This document shows, piece after piece, positions 36,545 to 46,028 of a stretch of 64,000 nucleotides of DNA. The position numbers and the translations under genes were made by a program. Source of the stretch: Bacillus sp. PK3_68 (GTDB taxonomy: Bacteria; Bacillota; Bacilli; Bacillales; Domibacillaceae); assembly GCF_003600835.1 (NCBI RefSeq), contig NZ_NQYC01000001.1, positions 3,929,001-3,993,000 on the forward strand, read 5' to 3'. Each line of letters begins with the position of its first letter. Within the stretch, counting starts at the first letter, position 1. The notes beneath the pieces were generated by a model. That model was not told the DNA's origin and did not search any database. It was given only the letters and a program-made list of their open reading frames with translations.

Positions 36545-38695
36545 TTAAGCAGCGATGATATGAATATCATTGTCTTTTAATACAGCTTTTAATTGTTTTG
36601 TTTCTGGATGGTCAAGGATAAAGTCGGCAATTCCGTCCTCAAGCTGTTCTTGAATCACACGGCGAAGCGGGCGGGCTCCGAATTCTGGATGGTAGCCTAA
36701 TTCACCTAGCCGTTCTTTGACCTCTTCTGTGACTTCGAGTGTAATAGACTGTTCCTCCAAAGTAGCGTTCAATTCAGCGAGCATCAAATTAACAATTTGA
36801 CGTAAATCGGCTTTTTCAAGTGATTTAAATTCGATGATATTATCGAAACGGTTCAAAAATTCTGGTTTAAAGAAGCTGCCAAGTGAATCTAAAATAGAGC
36901 TTTCTTTTACTGCATTATTTTTCTCAAAACCGACAGTAATAGTTTTTTGCGCTGTTCCAGCATTGCTTGTCATGATGATAACCGTGTCTTTAAAGCTGAC
37001 TGTACGTCCTTGGCTGTCAGTAAGCCGGCCGTCTTCGAGGATTTGCAGGAACATATGTTGTACATCGGGATGAGCTTTTTCAATTTCATCCAACAAGATG
37101 ATGCTGTACGGATTGCGCCGCACTTTCTCTGTCAGCTGTCCTGCTTCTTCATGGCCAACATATCCTGGAGGGGAACCAATTAATTTAGATACGCTGTGTT
37201 TTTCCATAAATTCACTCATATCAAGACGGACCATGGCCTCTTTAGAGCCAAACAATTCTTCAGCGAGCGATTTTGTTAGTTCTGTTTTCCCCACACCAGT
37301 CGGACCGACGAATAAGAAGGAACCGATGGGACGGTTTTGTGATTTCAAGCCGGCACGGCTGCGGCGGATCGCTTTGGCTACTTTCTGAACAGCTTCTGCT
37401 TGTCCAATGACTTTTTTTGCTAAGTTTTTCTCTAAGTGTTTCATAGCTTGTTGTTCGTCCTCTTGAAGCTTGCCGACAGGGATACCTGTTTTTTCTTCAA
37501 TTAATTGTTGAATATGTTCAACTGTTACGACTGGACGTTCAACTGTTTCTTCCGCGCCTTGCAGCTTTTCTTCTAATTTTGTTTCTTCATCACGCAGCTT
37601 TGCTGCCTTTTCGTAGTCTTCATGTTGTAAGGCCGCTTCTTTTTCTCTTCCAATTTGAGCAAGGCGTTCATTGATTGATTCTTTATCTTGAGTATCAATC
37701 GTTAAATTCAGTTTTGAGCCAGCCTCATCGAGCAAATCAATTGCTTTGTCAGGCAAGAAGCGGTCTTGAATATATCGATGGGACAATTTTGCGCAAGCTT
37801 CCAGCGCTTCTTTTGCAAAGGTGACTTCATGGAAGTCCTCATAGCGTTTTTGCAAGCCAGTCAAGATTTGGATCGTTGCTTCTACTGTTGGTTCACTTAC
37901 TTGAACTGGCTGGAAGCGGCGTTCTAACGCAGCGTCTTTTTCAATTTGACGATACTCCTTCAGAGTAGTTGCGCCGATCAATTGCAATTCGCCGCGAGCA
38001 AGAGCGGGTTTCAAAATATTGCCGGCATCCATCGAGCCTTCAGCAGAGCCGGCACCGACGATTAAGTGGATCTCGTCAATAAATAACAAAACATTTTTAC
38101 GTTGCTGCAACTCCGCAATTAATTGCTTCATTCTTTCTTCAAATTGTCCGCGAATCCCTGTGTTAGCCACAAGAGAAGCTACATCTAGCAAGTACACTTC
38201 TTTTTCTTTTAATTTAGCTGGTACATCGCCCTCTGCAATTTTGACGGCTAGGCCTTCCGCAATGGCTGTTTTCCCTGTACCTGGTTCACCGATCAATACA
38301 GGGTTATTTTTATTGCGGCGGTTCAATACTTCAATAATACGGCTGATTTCTTTATCGCGACCGATCACTGGATCAATTAAACCGCTCTTGGCCATGTTTG
38401 TTAGGTTACGTCCAAACTGGTCCAGAAAGCCGTTTCCGCCATTGCCACCCGTTTGTTGTGTCGGCATTTTTGGTGAAGGGGCTGCTTGACCATTCATCTG
38501 AGAAAAACCGAAACCTTTCATTAAATCGTCAAAGGGAAATCCTCCAAATTGTTGAAAGTTCATCGCACCATCTCCCATTTGTTGTTTATTTTTTTGATAA
38601 CAGTTTGAGCATAAATAAAGTTGTTTTGTTTTTCCGTTAATATTCATACGGAATTGAACATTAGCTTGATGTTGATGACAATTTTGACACAACAT
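36545..38695 (-). CDS. clpE: ATP-dependent Clp protease ATP-binding subunit ClpE
   Basis: HSP100 unfoldase, 716 residues. N-terminal ClpE zinc finger: MLCQNCHQH ... YLCSNCYQK (two CxxC). AAA1 Walker A GEPGTGKT and Walker [12 protein letters not shown]-type middle region [23 protein letters not shown]2 GPTGVGKT and [10 protein letters not shown]-terminal D2-small domain ([11 protein letters not shown]). It works with ClpP. ATG at 38695 was chosen over upstream in-frame starts because AAAGGA lies 9 bases before it and B. subtilis ClpE starts at the same zinc finger. The promoter carries two CtsR boxes, so it is heat and protein-stress induced. Confidence 0.96.
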   Translation of the reverse strand: MLCQNCHQHQANVQFRMNINGKTKQLYLCSNCYQKNKQQMGDGAMNFQQFGGFPFDDLMKGFGFSQMNGQAAPSPKMPTQQTGGNGGNGFLDQFGRNLTNMAKSGLIDPVIGRDKEISRIIEVLNRRNKNNPVLIGEPGTGKTAIAEGLAVKIAEGDVPAKLKEKEVYLLDVASLVANTGIRGQFEERMKQLIAELQQRKNVLLFIDEIHLIVGAGSAEGSMDAGNILKPALARGELQLIGATTLKEYRQIEKDAALERRFQPVQVSEPTVEATIQILTGLQKRYEDFHEVTFAKEALEACAKLSHRYIQDRFLPDKAIDLLDEAGSKLNLTIDTQDKESINERLAQIGREKEAALQHEDYEKAAKLRDEETKLEEKLQGAEETVERPVVTVEHIQQLIEEKTGIPVGKLQEDEQQAMKHLEKNLAKKVIGQAEAVQKVAKAIRRSRAGLKSQNRPIGSFLFVGPTGVGKTELTKSLAEELFGSKEAMVRLDMSEFMEKHSVSKLIGSPPGYVGHEEAGQLTEKVRRNPYSIILLDEIEKAHPDVQHMFLQILEDGRLTDSQGRTVSFKDTVIIMTSNAGTAQKTITVGFEKNNAVKESSILDSLGSFFKPEFLNRFDNIIEFKSLEKADLRQIVNLMLAELNATLEEQSITLEVTEEVKERLGELGYHPEFGARPLRRVIQEQLEDGIADFILDHPETKQLKAVLKDNDIHIIAA

Positions 38696-38746
38696 GCACT
38701 TCATTCCTTTCCGTTTATTATTTTTATAAGTGAAGTAGTTTTTGAC

Positions 38747-38763
38747 TTTGACTAACTTTGACC
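38747..38763 (-). promoter_or_regulatory. CtsR box 2 (clpE)
   Basis: On the minus strand GGTCAAA-GTT-AGTCAAA, a match to the CtsR heptad repeat (A/GGTCAAANANA/GGTCAAA) except one centre base. A further GTCAAA heptad follows it. It lies just downstream of the -10 box. Confidence 0.88.
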
Positions 38764-38773
38764 TTATGACTTT

Positions 38774-38802
38774 ATTATACTCTGACCTTTTTTGACTTTC
38801 AA
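38774..38802 (-). promoter_or_regulatory. clpE sigma-A promoter with CtsR box 1 in the spacer
   Basis: Minus strand TTGAAA (38802-38797), 17-base spacer, TATAAT (38779-38774). CtsR box 1, AGTCAAA-AAA-GGTCAGA (38797-38781), fills the spacer and has one mismatch. Binding there would block polymerase directly. Confidence 0.85.
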
Positions 38803-38881
38803 CTATTTTGTTAAAAAATATTTTTTTCTTCTTGAAAGCTGAAGACAAGCATAAGGTGAACTAACACGTTTAAAGTGGGGG

Positions 38882-39910
38882 ATGCTTTTGAAGTCGTGGA
38901 TTGGAGCCTGCCAAATAGCGGCAGTTTACATAGGGACCATCATTGGAGCGGGGTTTGCGACTGGAAAAGAGATCGTTCAGTTTTTTTCTCAATTTGGTTT
39001 TTATGGACTGCTTGGAATCATGGTGAGCGGTGGTCTGTTTATCTTTCTGGGAGCCAAAATTATGCTGGCAGCCATTGATGTGCAGGCAAAGTCCTTTGAA
39101 GAGTTTAATGCTTATCTTTTTGGTGAGAAGCTTGGATTAGTGGCTACTTTTGTTCAATTCTTTATGCTGATTGGAGTCACAGGGGTTATGCTTTCAGGAA
39201 CAGGAGCATTATTTGAGGAAAGATTCGAAATCCCGGCTAATATAGGCATCCTGTTAAGCATAGCCGCCGGTTTTTTGATTATGAAAAAGGGAATATCAGG
39301 ATTGCTTGCTGTCAATGTATTCGTTGTCCCGCTTATGGTAATTTTTCATATATATGCGGCTGGAAAAGCTGTAGAGCAGCCGGACTTCTGGCAAATCATT
39401 TTTAAGGAGGGAACAGCCGATCACTCGTGGAAGCTGTGGACTTCTCCATTCAGCTACGCTGCATTTAATTTAGCCTTGGCTCAAGCTGTTCTTGTGCCGC
39501 TAGCTTTTGAGATAAAGGACAGGCAGACGATCAAAAGAGGAGCGTTTCTTGGAGGGGCAATATTAACTTGCTTAATGCTCGCAAGCCATGTGAGCTTAAT
39601 TCAATTAGTCAACGTTGCCAATTATGAGATACCTATGGCACAGATTGTTGAATGGCTCATTCCAGCGTTTCATTTTGTTTATGCCTTTCTTATTTACGGA
39701 GAAATTTTTACATCTGTAATCGGAAATGTGTATGGATTGAAACAGCAGTTACAGGTCCATCTTTCATGGCCGCCGGCTATTCTATTAGTTATCATATTTT
39801 CTGCTGGCTTTTTGCTTAGTCAAATTTCATATGGTGCATTGCTTGGGTTTTTATATCCATTATTTGGGTTCATCAGTTTAGTTTTTCTTGTATTGCTCTG
39901 GAAGAAATAA
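38882..39910 (+). CDS. ykvI: YkvI family membrane protein (APC-like transporter)
   Basis: 342-residue multi-pass membrane protein with about ten helices. Starts WIGACQIAAVYIGTIIGAGFATGKEI, the signature of YkvI-type transporters in the APC superfamily. Substrate unknown. It is next to clpE, as in B. subtilis, though divergent here. The start could be ATG at 38882 or the TTG at 38888; GTGGGGG abuts the ATG but is well placed for the TTG. Confidence 0.88.
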   Translation: MLLKSWIGACQIAAVYIGTIIGAGFATGKEIVQFFSQFGFYGLLGIMVSGGLFIFLGAKIMLAAIDVQAKSFEEFNAYLFGEKLGLVATFVQFFMLIGVTGVMLSGTGALFEERFEIPANIGILLSIAAGFLIMKKGISGLLAVNVFVVPLMVIFHIYAAGKAVEQPDFWQIIFKEGTADHSWKLWTSPFSYAAFNLALAQAVLVPLAFEIKDRQTIKRGAFLGGAILTCLMLASHVSLIQLVNVANYEIPMAQIVEWLIPAFHFVYAFLIYGEIFTSVIGNVYGLKQQLQVHLSWPPAILLVIIFSAGFLLSQISYGALLGFLYPLFGFISLVFLVLLWKK

Positions 39911-39938
39911 AACGGACTGTTACAGTCCGTTTTATCAC
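39908..39938 (+). terminator. ykvI terminator
   Basis: Perfect 12-base arms TAAAACGGACTG / CAGTCCGTTTTA at the end of the coding sequence; the left arm includes the stop codon area. Confidence 0.85.
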
Positions 39939-39982
39939 AGAAAGCAGCTGTTTTCTTTATTGCCTGCTGATGTGGCTATTTA

Positions 39983-40591
39983 TTATAAAAGCGGAAACAG
40001 CACAATTAATAGCACATCAAACACAAGATGAGAGATGATAAGCATTGGAATGCTGCGTTTCCACACATACAAAGACCCCCAGAACAAGCCAGCAACAAAG
40101 GCTGCCAGAACCCAAATGAATTTATCTGAGTAGAGGAAAATGGAAGCATACAGCATGGAAGCGGCAATGATTGCTGTCAAATCATTGAAATAGACTGAAA
40201 GGCGTTTTTGAATAAATCCGCGCCAAAACAGCTCTTCACCGGGAATAAAAACTAGTATTAATACAATATAATGCCAGGAGAACTGGGGAGAGTACCACTT
40301 GTACATACTGGCTACTTGTTTTTCCCATGAAAAAGGAAGGACCGGCAGAAGGAGATGCCCCACAAAGAAGAGAGCATATAACAGCAGTCCGGATAAAACA
40401 CCATATTTTAAATAACTGCGTGTCTTTTGCTTATCATCTATCTTTTCGCTAATAATGGCAAAGCTAATGAAGAAAAGATTTGCAGCTGTATATAAATACC
40501 AAAATATATCACGATCTGAGAATGTCATGTAGAGCAGCACATGCGCAAGAATGATACTCAAAAGTAGCCGCCAATCCTTAATAAGTGCCAT
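39983..40591 (-). CDS. CPBP family intramembrane glutamic endopeptidase
   Basis: 202 residues, six to eight membrane helices. Carries EELFWRGF (the EExxxR motif) and later ISHLVFDVLL with the second catalytic His. Family members process prenylated proteins or give self-immunity to bacteriocins; the target is unknown. ATG at 40591 follows AAAGGAG. Single gene between the ykvI and ykvS units. Confidence 0.9.
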   Translation of the reverse strand: MALIKDWRLLLSIILAHVLLYMTFSDRDIFWYLYTAANLFFISFAIISEKIDDKQKTRSYLKYGVLSGLLLYALFFVGHLLLPVLPFSWEKQVASMYKWYSPQFSWHYIVLILVFIPGEELFWRGFIQKRLSVYFNDLTAIIAASMLYASIFLYSDKFIWVLAAFVAGLFWGSLYVWKRSIPMLIISHLVFDVLLIVLFPLL

Positions 40592-40776
40592 CTTTCTGAA
40601 CTCCTTTCTTTTCATACAGCACTTATTTTAACAAAAGGATGTAAAAAATAGAATGAAAATCCCTTGAAATGAAGAAAAGAGGAAGATTGATAGGGGCGGA
40701 TGGAGCCCAAAAGAGAATAGCTGTACAATCAGGGCCTAGAAGATTGACAATGTGTAAGAAAAATGCAGGATGCTTA

Positions 40777-40812
40777 AAAAAGCAGCCGTATACTTATATA
40801 CGGCTGCTTTTT
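40777..40812 (-). terminator. ykvS terminator
   Basis: Perfect 16-base arms AAAAAGCAGCCGTATA / TATACGGCTGCTTTTT; the right arm touches the coding end of the ykvS-like gene. Confidence 0.9.
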
Positions 40813-41002
40813 AAGCGTTTACAGAAGATTGGATAATTGTATAGTTTTTATGGTTGACCACTGTCTTTTCTTCCATTTCTAATTCTCTGAAGTTCTCCAT
40901 AATCGTTAGATCAACGATCACTGAGTTTTCATTTACTTTTTCAACAATTCCTTGTAACCCATTTTTAAATTTAATCACATTCCCCACTTCTGCTTTCGTC
41001 AT
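40811..41002 (-). CDS. ykvS: YkvS family (DUF2187, KOW-like) small protein
   Basis: 63 residues beginning MTKAEVGNVIKFKNGLQG, a DUF2187/KOW-like fold as in B. subtilis YkvS. Likely a small nucleic-acid or protein-interaction beta-barrel; function unknown. ATG at 41002 follows AAGGAGAG. The next gene region on the plus strand is divergent. Confidence 0.85.
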   Translation of the reverse strand: MTKAEVGNVIKFKNGLQGIVEKVNENSVIVDLTIMENFRELEMEEKTVVNHKNYTIIQSSVNA

Positions 41003-41222
41003 TTTTATCTCTCCTTCACAGATTAAATTAAAAAGCTTTCCTTGTTGTTTCTCGGTTGTATTTATATTAAGCTTTTGAAAGTAAGGCCTAACAGGAAAAG
41101 ATGTCAATCATTTTTGCATTATAATAAATGGTAAAAAGAATTACTTTACAGTTTGCCTTATTTTTGTAAAAGAGTAAAGTATTTTGCCCAATAAGATGAA
41201 AAATTCAGAAAGAAGGGAAAAT

Positions 41223-41416
41223 ATGACGGCCACTGATGCAAAAAACCTGATGGATCAATTGAAAAACGGTGAAATTAATGAGTGTCACGTAAGCAACGAG
41301 CACTTTCTGATTTTTCAACGAGAGCTGGTAAAAAGAGAAGATTTTAAACACTTTAGGGGAGTGGCACAACGGGGGGTTCTGTTATATATTATTATATGAA
41401 AGAGCCAAGAAGCTGA
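41223..41416 (+). pseudogene. Small unknown gene with one-base frameshift
   Basis: ATG at 41223 follows AGAAGGGAAAA. As read, the frame gives MTATDAKNLMDQLKNGEI ... HFRGVAQRGVLLYIII and stops at 41399. Adding one G to the G6 run at 41371-41376 gives GGSVIYYYMKEPRS and a stop at 41416, a hydrophilic C-terminus that fits the rest better and matches a family of short Bacillus proteins I recall with an AQRGG and YxxxEPRS ending. Function unknown. Restored length about 64 residues. Confidence 0.6.
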
Positions 41417-41763
41417 TGAATCGCTTTTCATTAAATAAAAATATCAAAAAAATGTTTAAACCGAAGAAGACGGGTAATAATAAGTAACAGTACATGATAG
41501 GATTTACTCAAGCCTTTTCATTCTCATTTTTCCCCCCATTTTAATCCGGACAAATTACTGTCCGGATTTTTTTATTGTTCACACCCCCTTTTTTACGTGC
41601 ATGAATCTTCTTAGAGAAAGTAGATCATTTTACATTTTTATAAGTGCACAACGTACTGCCCCCATGATTCATTTACACTTTTTCTGATTATCTTAGGAGA
41701 CAACAAATGAAGGAAAATTCGAAATATACTATAATAATAGAGAGAAGAAGGGAGGCTGTTAAG
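41417..41763. other. Intergenic region, one terminator only
   Basis: No gene or RNA core seen. It contains the terminator at 41543-41575 and an AT-rich approach to the SDR gene. Confidence 0.5.
41543..41575 (+). terminator. Terminator of the small unknown gene
   Basis: Perfect arms AATCCGGACA / TGTCCGGATT and a T7 run. Confidence 0.88.
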
Positions 41764-42549
41764 ATGGATGGATCTTTTCAAGGAAAAACAGCATTAGTTC
41801 TTGCCTCAAGCCAGGGGCTTGGGAAAGCCATTGCTACAAAATTGGCGGAAGAAGGGGCAAATGTTATGCTTGCCAGCAGAAACGGCGGTAAATTGGAAGA
41901 GGTAAAACGGCAGCTGCAGAGAGAGAATGTGAGCCAGGTTGATTATAGTGTTTGCGATATTACAAAACCAGAGGAAATTAAGTCATTAGTAAACAAAACG
42001 ATTGAGAAATTTGGGACGATTCATATTTTAGTTAATAATGCAGGGGGACCACCAGCCGGATCATTTGTCGACATGACAGATGAGCAATGGCAACAGGCAT
42101 TTGAGTTGAATTTATTATCGTACATACGGACAATACGAGAAGCGTTGCCTTACTTGAAAAAACAAGGAGGCAAGATTATTAATATTGCTTCTTCTTCAAT
42201 TAAAGAGCCGATTTCCGGATTGGTTTTATCGAACACATTTCGTACAGGAATTGTAGGCCTTTCTAAAACGCTGGCAGAAGAGCTGGCTCCTTATGGAATT
42301 TTAGTTAATACAGTGGCACCAGGACGCATTGCTACAGATCGTCTGAAATATCTAGATGAGATTAATGCTGAGAAGCAAGGAATTTCCGTTGAGCAATTGG
42401 GTGAGCAGATAAAGAAAAGAATACCGCTTGGCCGGTATGGAAAACCGGAAGAGTTTGCTAATGTAGTCGCTTTCTTAGCCTCTGATGCGAACACCTACAT
42501 GACAGGCAGCAGTTTCTTGGTGGATGGCGGCATGATTCGATCCATTTAA
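41764..42549 (+). CDS. SDR family oxidoreductase with atypical active site
   Basis: 261 residues, Rossmann fold with LASSQGLGKAIA (glycine-rich region), NNAGGPPAG and the C-terminal SSFLVDGGM. In classic SDRs Ser-Tyr-Lys lies in SxnYxxxK; here the stretch reads IASSSIKEPISGLVLSNT FR TG, so the Tyr is Ser and the Lys is Arg (LSNTFR). This matches a known LSNxxR subfamily, which is probably not a normal reductase. ATG at 41764 follows GGGAGG. B. subtilis has the SDR gene ykvO in this chromosomal region, but orthology is not proven. Confidence 0.88.
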   Translation: MDGSFQGKTALVLASSQGLGKAIATKLAEEGANVMLASRNGGKLEEVKRQLQRENVSQVDYSVCDITKPEEIKSLVNKTIEKFGTIHILVNNAGGPPAGSFVDMTDEQWQQAFELNLLSYIRTIREALPYLKKQGGKIINIASSSIKEPISGLVLSNTFRTGIVGLSKTLAEELAPYGILVNTVAPGRIATDRLKYLDEINAEKQGISVEQLGEQIKKRIPLGRYGKPEEFANVVAFLASDANTYMTGSSFLVDGGMIRSI

Positions 42550-42653
42550 CAACAAAAAAATTTCTTTTTATGGTTTAATTCGGCAGGATAGTGGGAAGTA
42601 TATAACCAAGCATGATCAATTGGAGATTCTCACTCACAACCCCCTTTTCTTGG

Positions 42654-42681
42654 GACCTGCTGAATGGCAGGTCTTTTTTTG
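42654..42681 (+). terminator. SDR gene terminator
   Basis: GACCTGC / GCAGGTC with T7 run. Confidence 0.85.
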
Positions 42682-42784
42682 TTGTATATCCGTAGAACAT
42701 ATATGTTTGAAATAATTATTCGTTAGTAAAAGTTACCTGCCTAACATTAGGTAGGTGCTGGTTTTTTAATATAAAGGTGGGAAA

Positions 42785-43654
42785 ATGATGCAGACAATGA
42801 AAATTGGGTTTATCGGTACAGGAGTAATGGGAAAAAGCATGGCGCGCCATTTGCAAGAGGCAGGACACCAATTATTTCTTTATACGCGTACAAAAGAGAA
42901 GGCGGAGGAATTGCTCACTAAAGGGGCTGTATGGTGCCAAACGCCAGCTGAAGTGTCCGGTCAAACAGATGCAGTATTTACGATTGTCGGCGAGCCTCAT
43001 GATGTAGAGGAAGTATATTTAGGAGCAGAGGGGATCCTGGCAGGAGGAAGGAAAGGCCAGGTGGTGATCGACATGACCACTTCGCAGCCTAGCCTTGCTC
43101 GAAAAATCTATGAACAAGCAAAAGCAAAAGGAATAGATGCTCTGGATGCACCAGTTTCGGGCGGAGATACAGGTGCAAGAAATGGAACGCTTGCTATCAT
43201 GGTCGGTGGGGACAAAGCTGCATTTGAAAAAGTGTTGCCGCTCCTTCAAACGCTCGGGAGTAATATCATCTATCAAGGAGAAGCGGGAGCAGGGCAACAT
43301 ACAAAGATGAGCAATCAGATAGCTATTGCAACAAATATGATTGGTGTTTGCGAAGCGCTCCTCTATGCACAAAAGGCTGGACTTGATTTGGATAGCGTGT
43401 TAAAGAGCATTTCTACAGGGGCAGCAGGCAGTTGGTCTTTATCTAATCTGGCCCCGCGAATGATCCGGGGAGACTTTGCACCGGGTTTTTATGTAAAGCA
43501 CTTCATAAAGGATATGAGAATAGCGATCGAAGAATCAGAAAAAATGGGATTGGAGCTGCCGGGCCTATCGCTGGCTAAAAAGATGTATGAAGAGCTGGCT
43601 TCAAGAGGGGAGGAAGCCAGCGGAACACAAGCACTGTTTAAATATTGGGGATAG
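42785..43654 (+). CDS. ykwC: Beta-hydroxyacid dehydrogenase family protein (YkwC)
   Basis: 289 residues, 3-hydroxyisobutyrate/6-phosphogluconate-type fold. N-terminal NAD(P) site [16 protein letters not shown], substrate motif [16 protein letters not shown], and the catalytic Lys in [11 protein letters not shown]. Reduces or oxidises a short beta-hydroxy acid; the exact substrate is unknown. Two adjacent ATG codons (42785, 42788) with AAAGGTGG upstream. Matches the ykwC position near patA/cheV in B. subtilis. Confidence 0.9.
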   Translation: MMQTMKIGFIGTGVMGKSMARHLQEAGHQLFLYTRTKEKAEELLTKGAVWCQTPAEVSGQTDAVFTIVGEPHDVEEVYLGAEGILAGGRKGQVVIDMTTSQPSLARKIYEQAKAKGIDALDAPVSGGDTGARNGTLAIMVGGDKAAFEKVLPLLQTLGSNIIYQGEAGAGQHTKMSNQIAIATNMIGVCEALLYAQKAGLDLDSVLKSISTGAAGSWSLSNLAPRMIRGDFAPGFYVKHFIKDMRIAIEESEKMGLELPGLSLAKKMYEELASRGEEASGTQALFKYWG

Positions 43655-43656
43655 GT

Positions 43657-43708
43657 GAAAAAAGTGCTCGGAGGCGGCTTGACCGGCCGGCTCCAAGCGC
43701 TTTTAATT
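43657..43708. terminator. Imperfect bidirectional terminator between ykwC and patA
   Basis: AAAAGTGCTCGGAG / CTCCAAGCGCTTTT with G-T pairs, a GC-rich centre and T run on the plus strand. Confidence 0.7.
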
Positions 43709-44860
43709 TTTTGTTTTGTTTAAAAATGCCTCGATGCGATCAAGTCCTTTACGTAATTCTTCCATTGAGCAAGCAAAAGAAAGCCGGAAATACCCTTCAC
43801 CGAACTCGGAAAAGGCGCTGCCAGGAACAACAGCTACTTTTTGTTCCATTGCCAGTTTGTAACAAAAGTCGAAAGAAGAATCTTGCACCCAATCAGGAAT
43901 AGCAATAAAGAAATAAAAAGCCCCGTCTGGCTTTACAATGTCCAACCCCATATTGGAAAGCCTATCGAATACATAATCCCGCCGCTTTTTATACTCAGCT
44001 TGCATCGGTAGAGCATCATTGATGCCAGTTGTCACAGCTTCTAACGCAGCCATTTGTGAGACAGAGGAAGCACAGGATACATTGTATTGGTGGACTTTCA
44101 ACATATGCTTGGCGATCTCTTCAGGCGCAAATAAGAAGCCGATCCGCCAGCCTGTCATTGCATGTGACTTAGACAGCCCATTTAATACGATGGTTTGCTC
44201 TCTTAAAAAAGAAGCAATAGACACATGGGAAGCGTCAAATGTTAATTCGCTATATATTTCATCTGCGATAACAAAAATATCTTTTCCTCTTAAAAGGTCA
44301 GCGATCTCTTTTAATTCCGCTTCTGTTAAACTCACACCGGTTGGATTAGACGGATAGGGCAAAATCACTGCTTTTGTTTTATCTGTTAGGGCTCCTTTTA
44401 TCAACCCTGCAGTTAATTTAAATCCACTTGCCCGTGTATCAACTGTGCGTACAGTTGCTTGGCACATCTGGATAATTGGTTCATAGCCAGGGTAAACGGG
44501 ACCTGGTAAAATTACTTCATCACCCGGTGACAACAGCGTGCGCAGGGTAATATCGATTGCTTGGCTAGCTCCAACGGTCACAATGACTTCTGATTCGGGA
44601 GAATACGATAAATGGTATTTACTATGTACATAATCGGCTGCCGCTTTTCGCAATTCAAGGAGGCCAGCATTATGAGTGTAGGTTGTAAAGTTATCAGCGA
44701 TTGCTTCTTTGCCCGCTACTTTTACGTGTTCTGGCGTAAGGAAGTCAGGCTGGCCAATTGTAAGAGAGACCATGTCATCAACACCGCCGACCAGATTAAA
44801 GAACTTGCGGATTCCAGAAATCTGAATGTTTTTTACTTGTTTATTAATAAGGTGTTCCAA
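43703..44860 (-). CDS. patA: PLP-dependent aminotransferase PatA
   Basis: Class I aminotransferase, 385 residues; PatA is linked to transamination of N-acetyl-diaminopimelate precursors in B. subtilis. Signatures: LTIGQPDF, YPSNPTGVSLTE, and PLP lysine in NGLSKSHAMTGWRIGF. TTG start at 44860 follows AAGGCGGAA. The end overlaps the shared terminator. With dapH and dapL elsewhere in the window it may supply the acetylated DAP pathway (inference). Confidence 0.92.
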   Translation of the reverse strand: MEHLINKQVKNIQISGIRKFFNLVGGVDDMVSLTIGQPDFLTPEHVKVAGKEAIADNFTTYTHNAGLLELRKAAADYVHSKYHLSYSPESEVIVTVGASQAIDITLRTLLSPGDEVILPGPVYPGYEPIIQMCQATVRTVDTRASGFKLTAGLIKGALTDKTKAVILPYPSNPTGVSLTEAELKEIADLLRGKDIFVIADEIYSELTFDASHVSIASFLREQTIVLNGLSKSHAMTGWRIGFLFAPEEIAKHMLKVHQYNVSCASSVSQMAALEAVTTGINDALPMQAEYKKRRDYVFDRLSNMGLDIVKPDGAFYFFIAIPDWVQDSSFDFCYKLAMEQKVAVVPGSAFSEFGEGYFRLSFACSMEELRKGLDRIEAFLNKTKN

Positions 44861-44951
44861 TGAGGTTTCCGCCTTTCTGTATGGATATAATATATTGTAG
44901 CATTGAACGAGACAGACACCAGTGAAAATGAAGAAAACAATGGAGAAAAAT

Positions 44952-45941
44952 ATGATTAAAATTTGTATCTTAAAAACAGACGGTCAACTTGTCTTTGATT
45001 CCTCTCTAGAAGAGGTGAAAGCGCAAGATACAGTTTGGTATTGGGTAGATTTCTTCAATCCAGATGAAGAGGAAGCAAAAGTGCTAAAACGTTTTTTTCG
45101 TTTTCACCCTCTGGCGGTAGAGGATTGCCTTGACAATCAAAGTGGCCGGCCTAAATTAGACTTTTATAAGGATTACGCTTTTTTTCTTATCCATGCTCTT
45201 GATCAGCAAACGCTTGAGGGAAAAGAAACTGGCGTGTTCATGAATAAAGAAATGATGGTAACTGTTCATTTGCAGCCTATAGCCGAAATAAATGAAGTGT
45301 GGAAAAGCCTGTTGGAAAATGAGAGACTGCATCAGGGACCAGTCGCTATTTTGCATAGATTGATTGACCGATTCGTGGATGAGTACTTTCCGCTGATTTA
45401 TCATGTGGAGGATGCCTTAAACAGCATAGATGAAGAGCTGGATACCAATCCAGGGAATAATTTAATTGACCAATTATTTGATATCCGACATGATATGTCA
45501 AAACTGAGACGGACCATTATCCCAATGAGAGACCTTCTTTATCGGCTGCTGAACTCAACCCGGCTCGAATATATAGAGGATCGGCACATCTATTTTGGTG
45601 ATATTCATGATCATTTAATGAAATTGGTGGAGATGCTGGAGTCATACCGCGAATTTTCTTCAGACGTTCGTGACAGCTATTTGTCCGTAAACTCGGATAA
45701 AATGAATAACATTATGATGACATTGACGGTCATCACAACGATTTTTATGCCTTTAACATTTATCGCGGGGATTTATGGCATGAATTTTGATCATATGCCT
45801 GAATTACACACTTCTTACGGGTATTTTATTGTTCTTGCCGTTATGGGTGTAATTGCCGTATCTATGTTTTTTACATTTGTAAAAGCAGGATGGCTTCAGT
45901 TGCATAAAAGAAAAAGAAGCGATTTAAATAAGGATTTGTGA
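44952..45941 (+). CDS. corA: CorA family magnesium/cobalt transporter
   Basis: 329 residues, long cytoplasmic N-domain and two C-terminal membrane helices with the signature YGMNFDHMPE between them. Forms pentameric Mg2+ channels. ATG at 44952 follows TGGAGA; the in-frame GTG at 44922 lacks a site. Sits between patA (divergent) and cheV. Confidence 0.92.
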   Translation: MIKICILKTDGQLVFDSSLEEVKAQDTVWYWVDFFNPDEEEAKVLKRFFRFHPLAVEDCLDNQSGRPKLDFYKDYAFFLIHALDQQTLEGKETGVFMNKEMMVTVHLQPIAEINEVWKSLLENERLHQGPVAILHRLIDRFVDEYFPLIYHVEDALNSIDEELDTNPGNNLIDQLFDIRHDMSKLRRTIIPMRDLLYRLLNSTRLEYIEDRHIYFGDIHDHLMKLVEMLESYREFSSDVRDSYLSVNSDKMNNIMMTLTVITTIFMPLTFIAGIYGMNFDHMPELHTSYGYFIVLAVMGVIAVSMFFTFVKAGWLQLHKRKRSDLNKDL

Positions 45942-45961
45942 TTGTTCTATAGGATCTGTCT

Positions 45962-45988
45962 AAATATTCCCCGAAAGAAACCGACATT
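45962..45988 (+). promoter_or_regulatory. Sigma-D-type promoter of cheV
   Basis: TAAA (45962-45965), 15-base spacer, ACCGACAT (45981-45988). The sigma-D consensus is TAAA-N15-GCCGATAT; spacing is exact and the -10 matches at six of eight positions. cheV is sigma-D dependent in B. subtilis. Confidence 0.7.
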
Positions 45989-46028
45989 ATTAATGATAAG
46001 ATAAATTGAAATATAAGGGGATAAATGA

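Noticed and set aside
38019-38489. Open frame of 156 codons on the plus strand
   Set aside because: Lies wholly inside clpE on the opposite strand.
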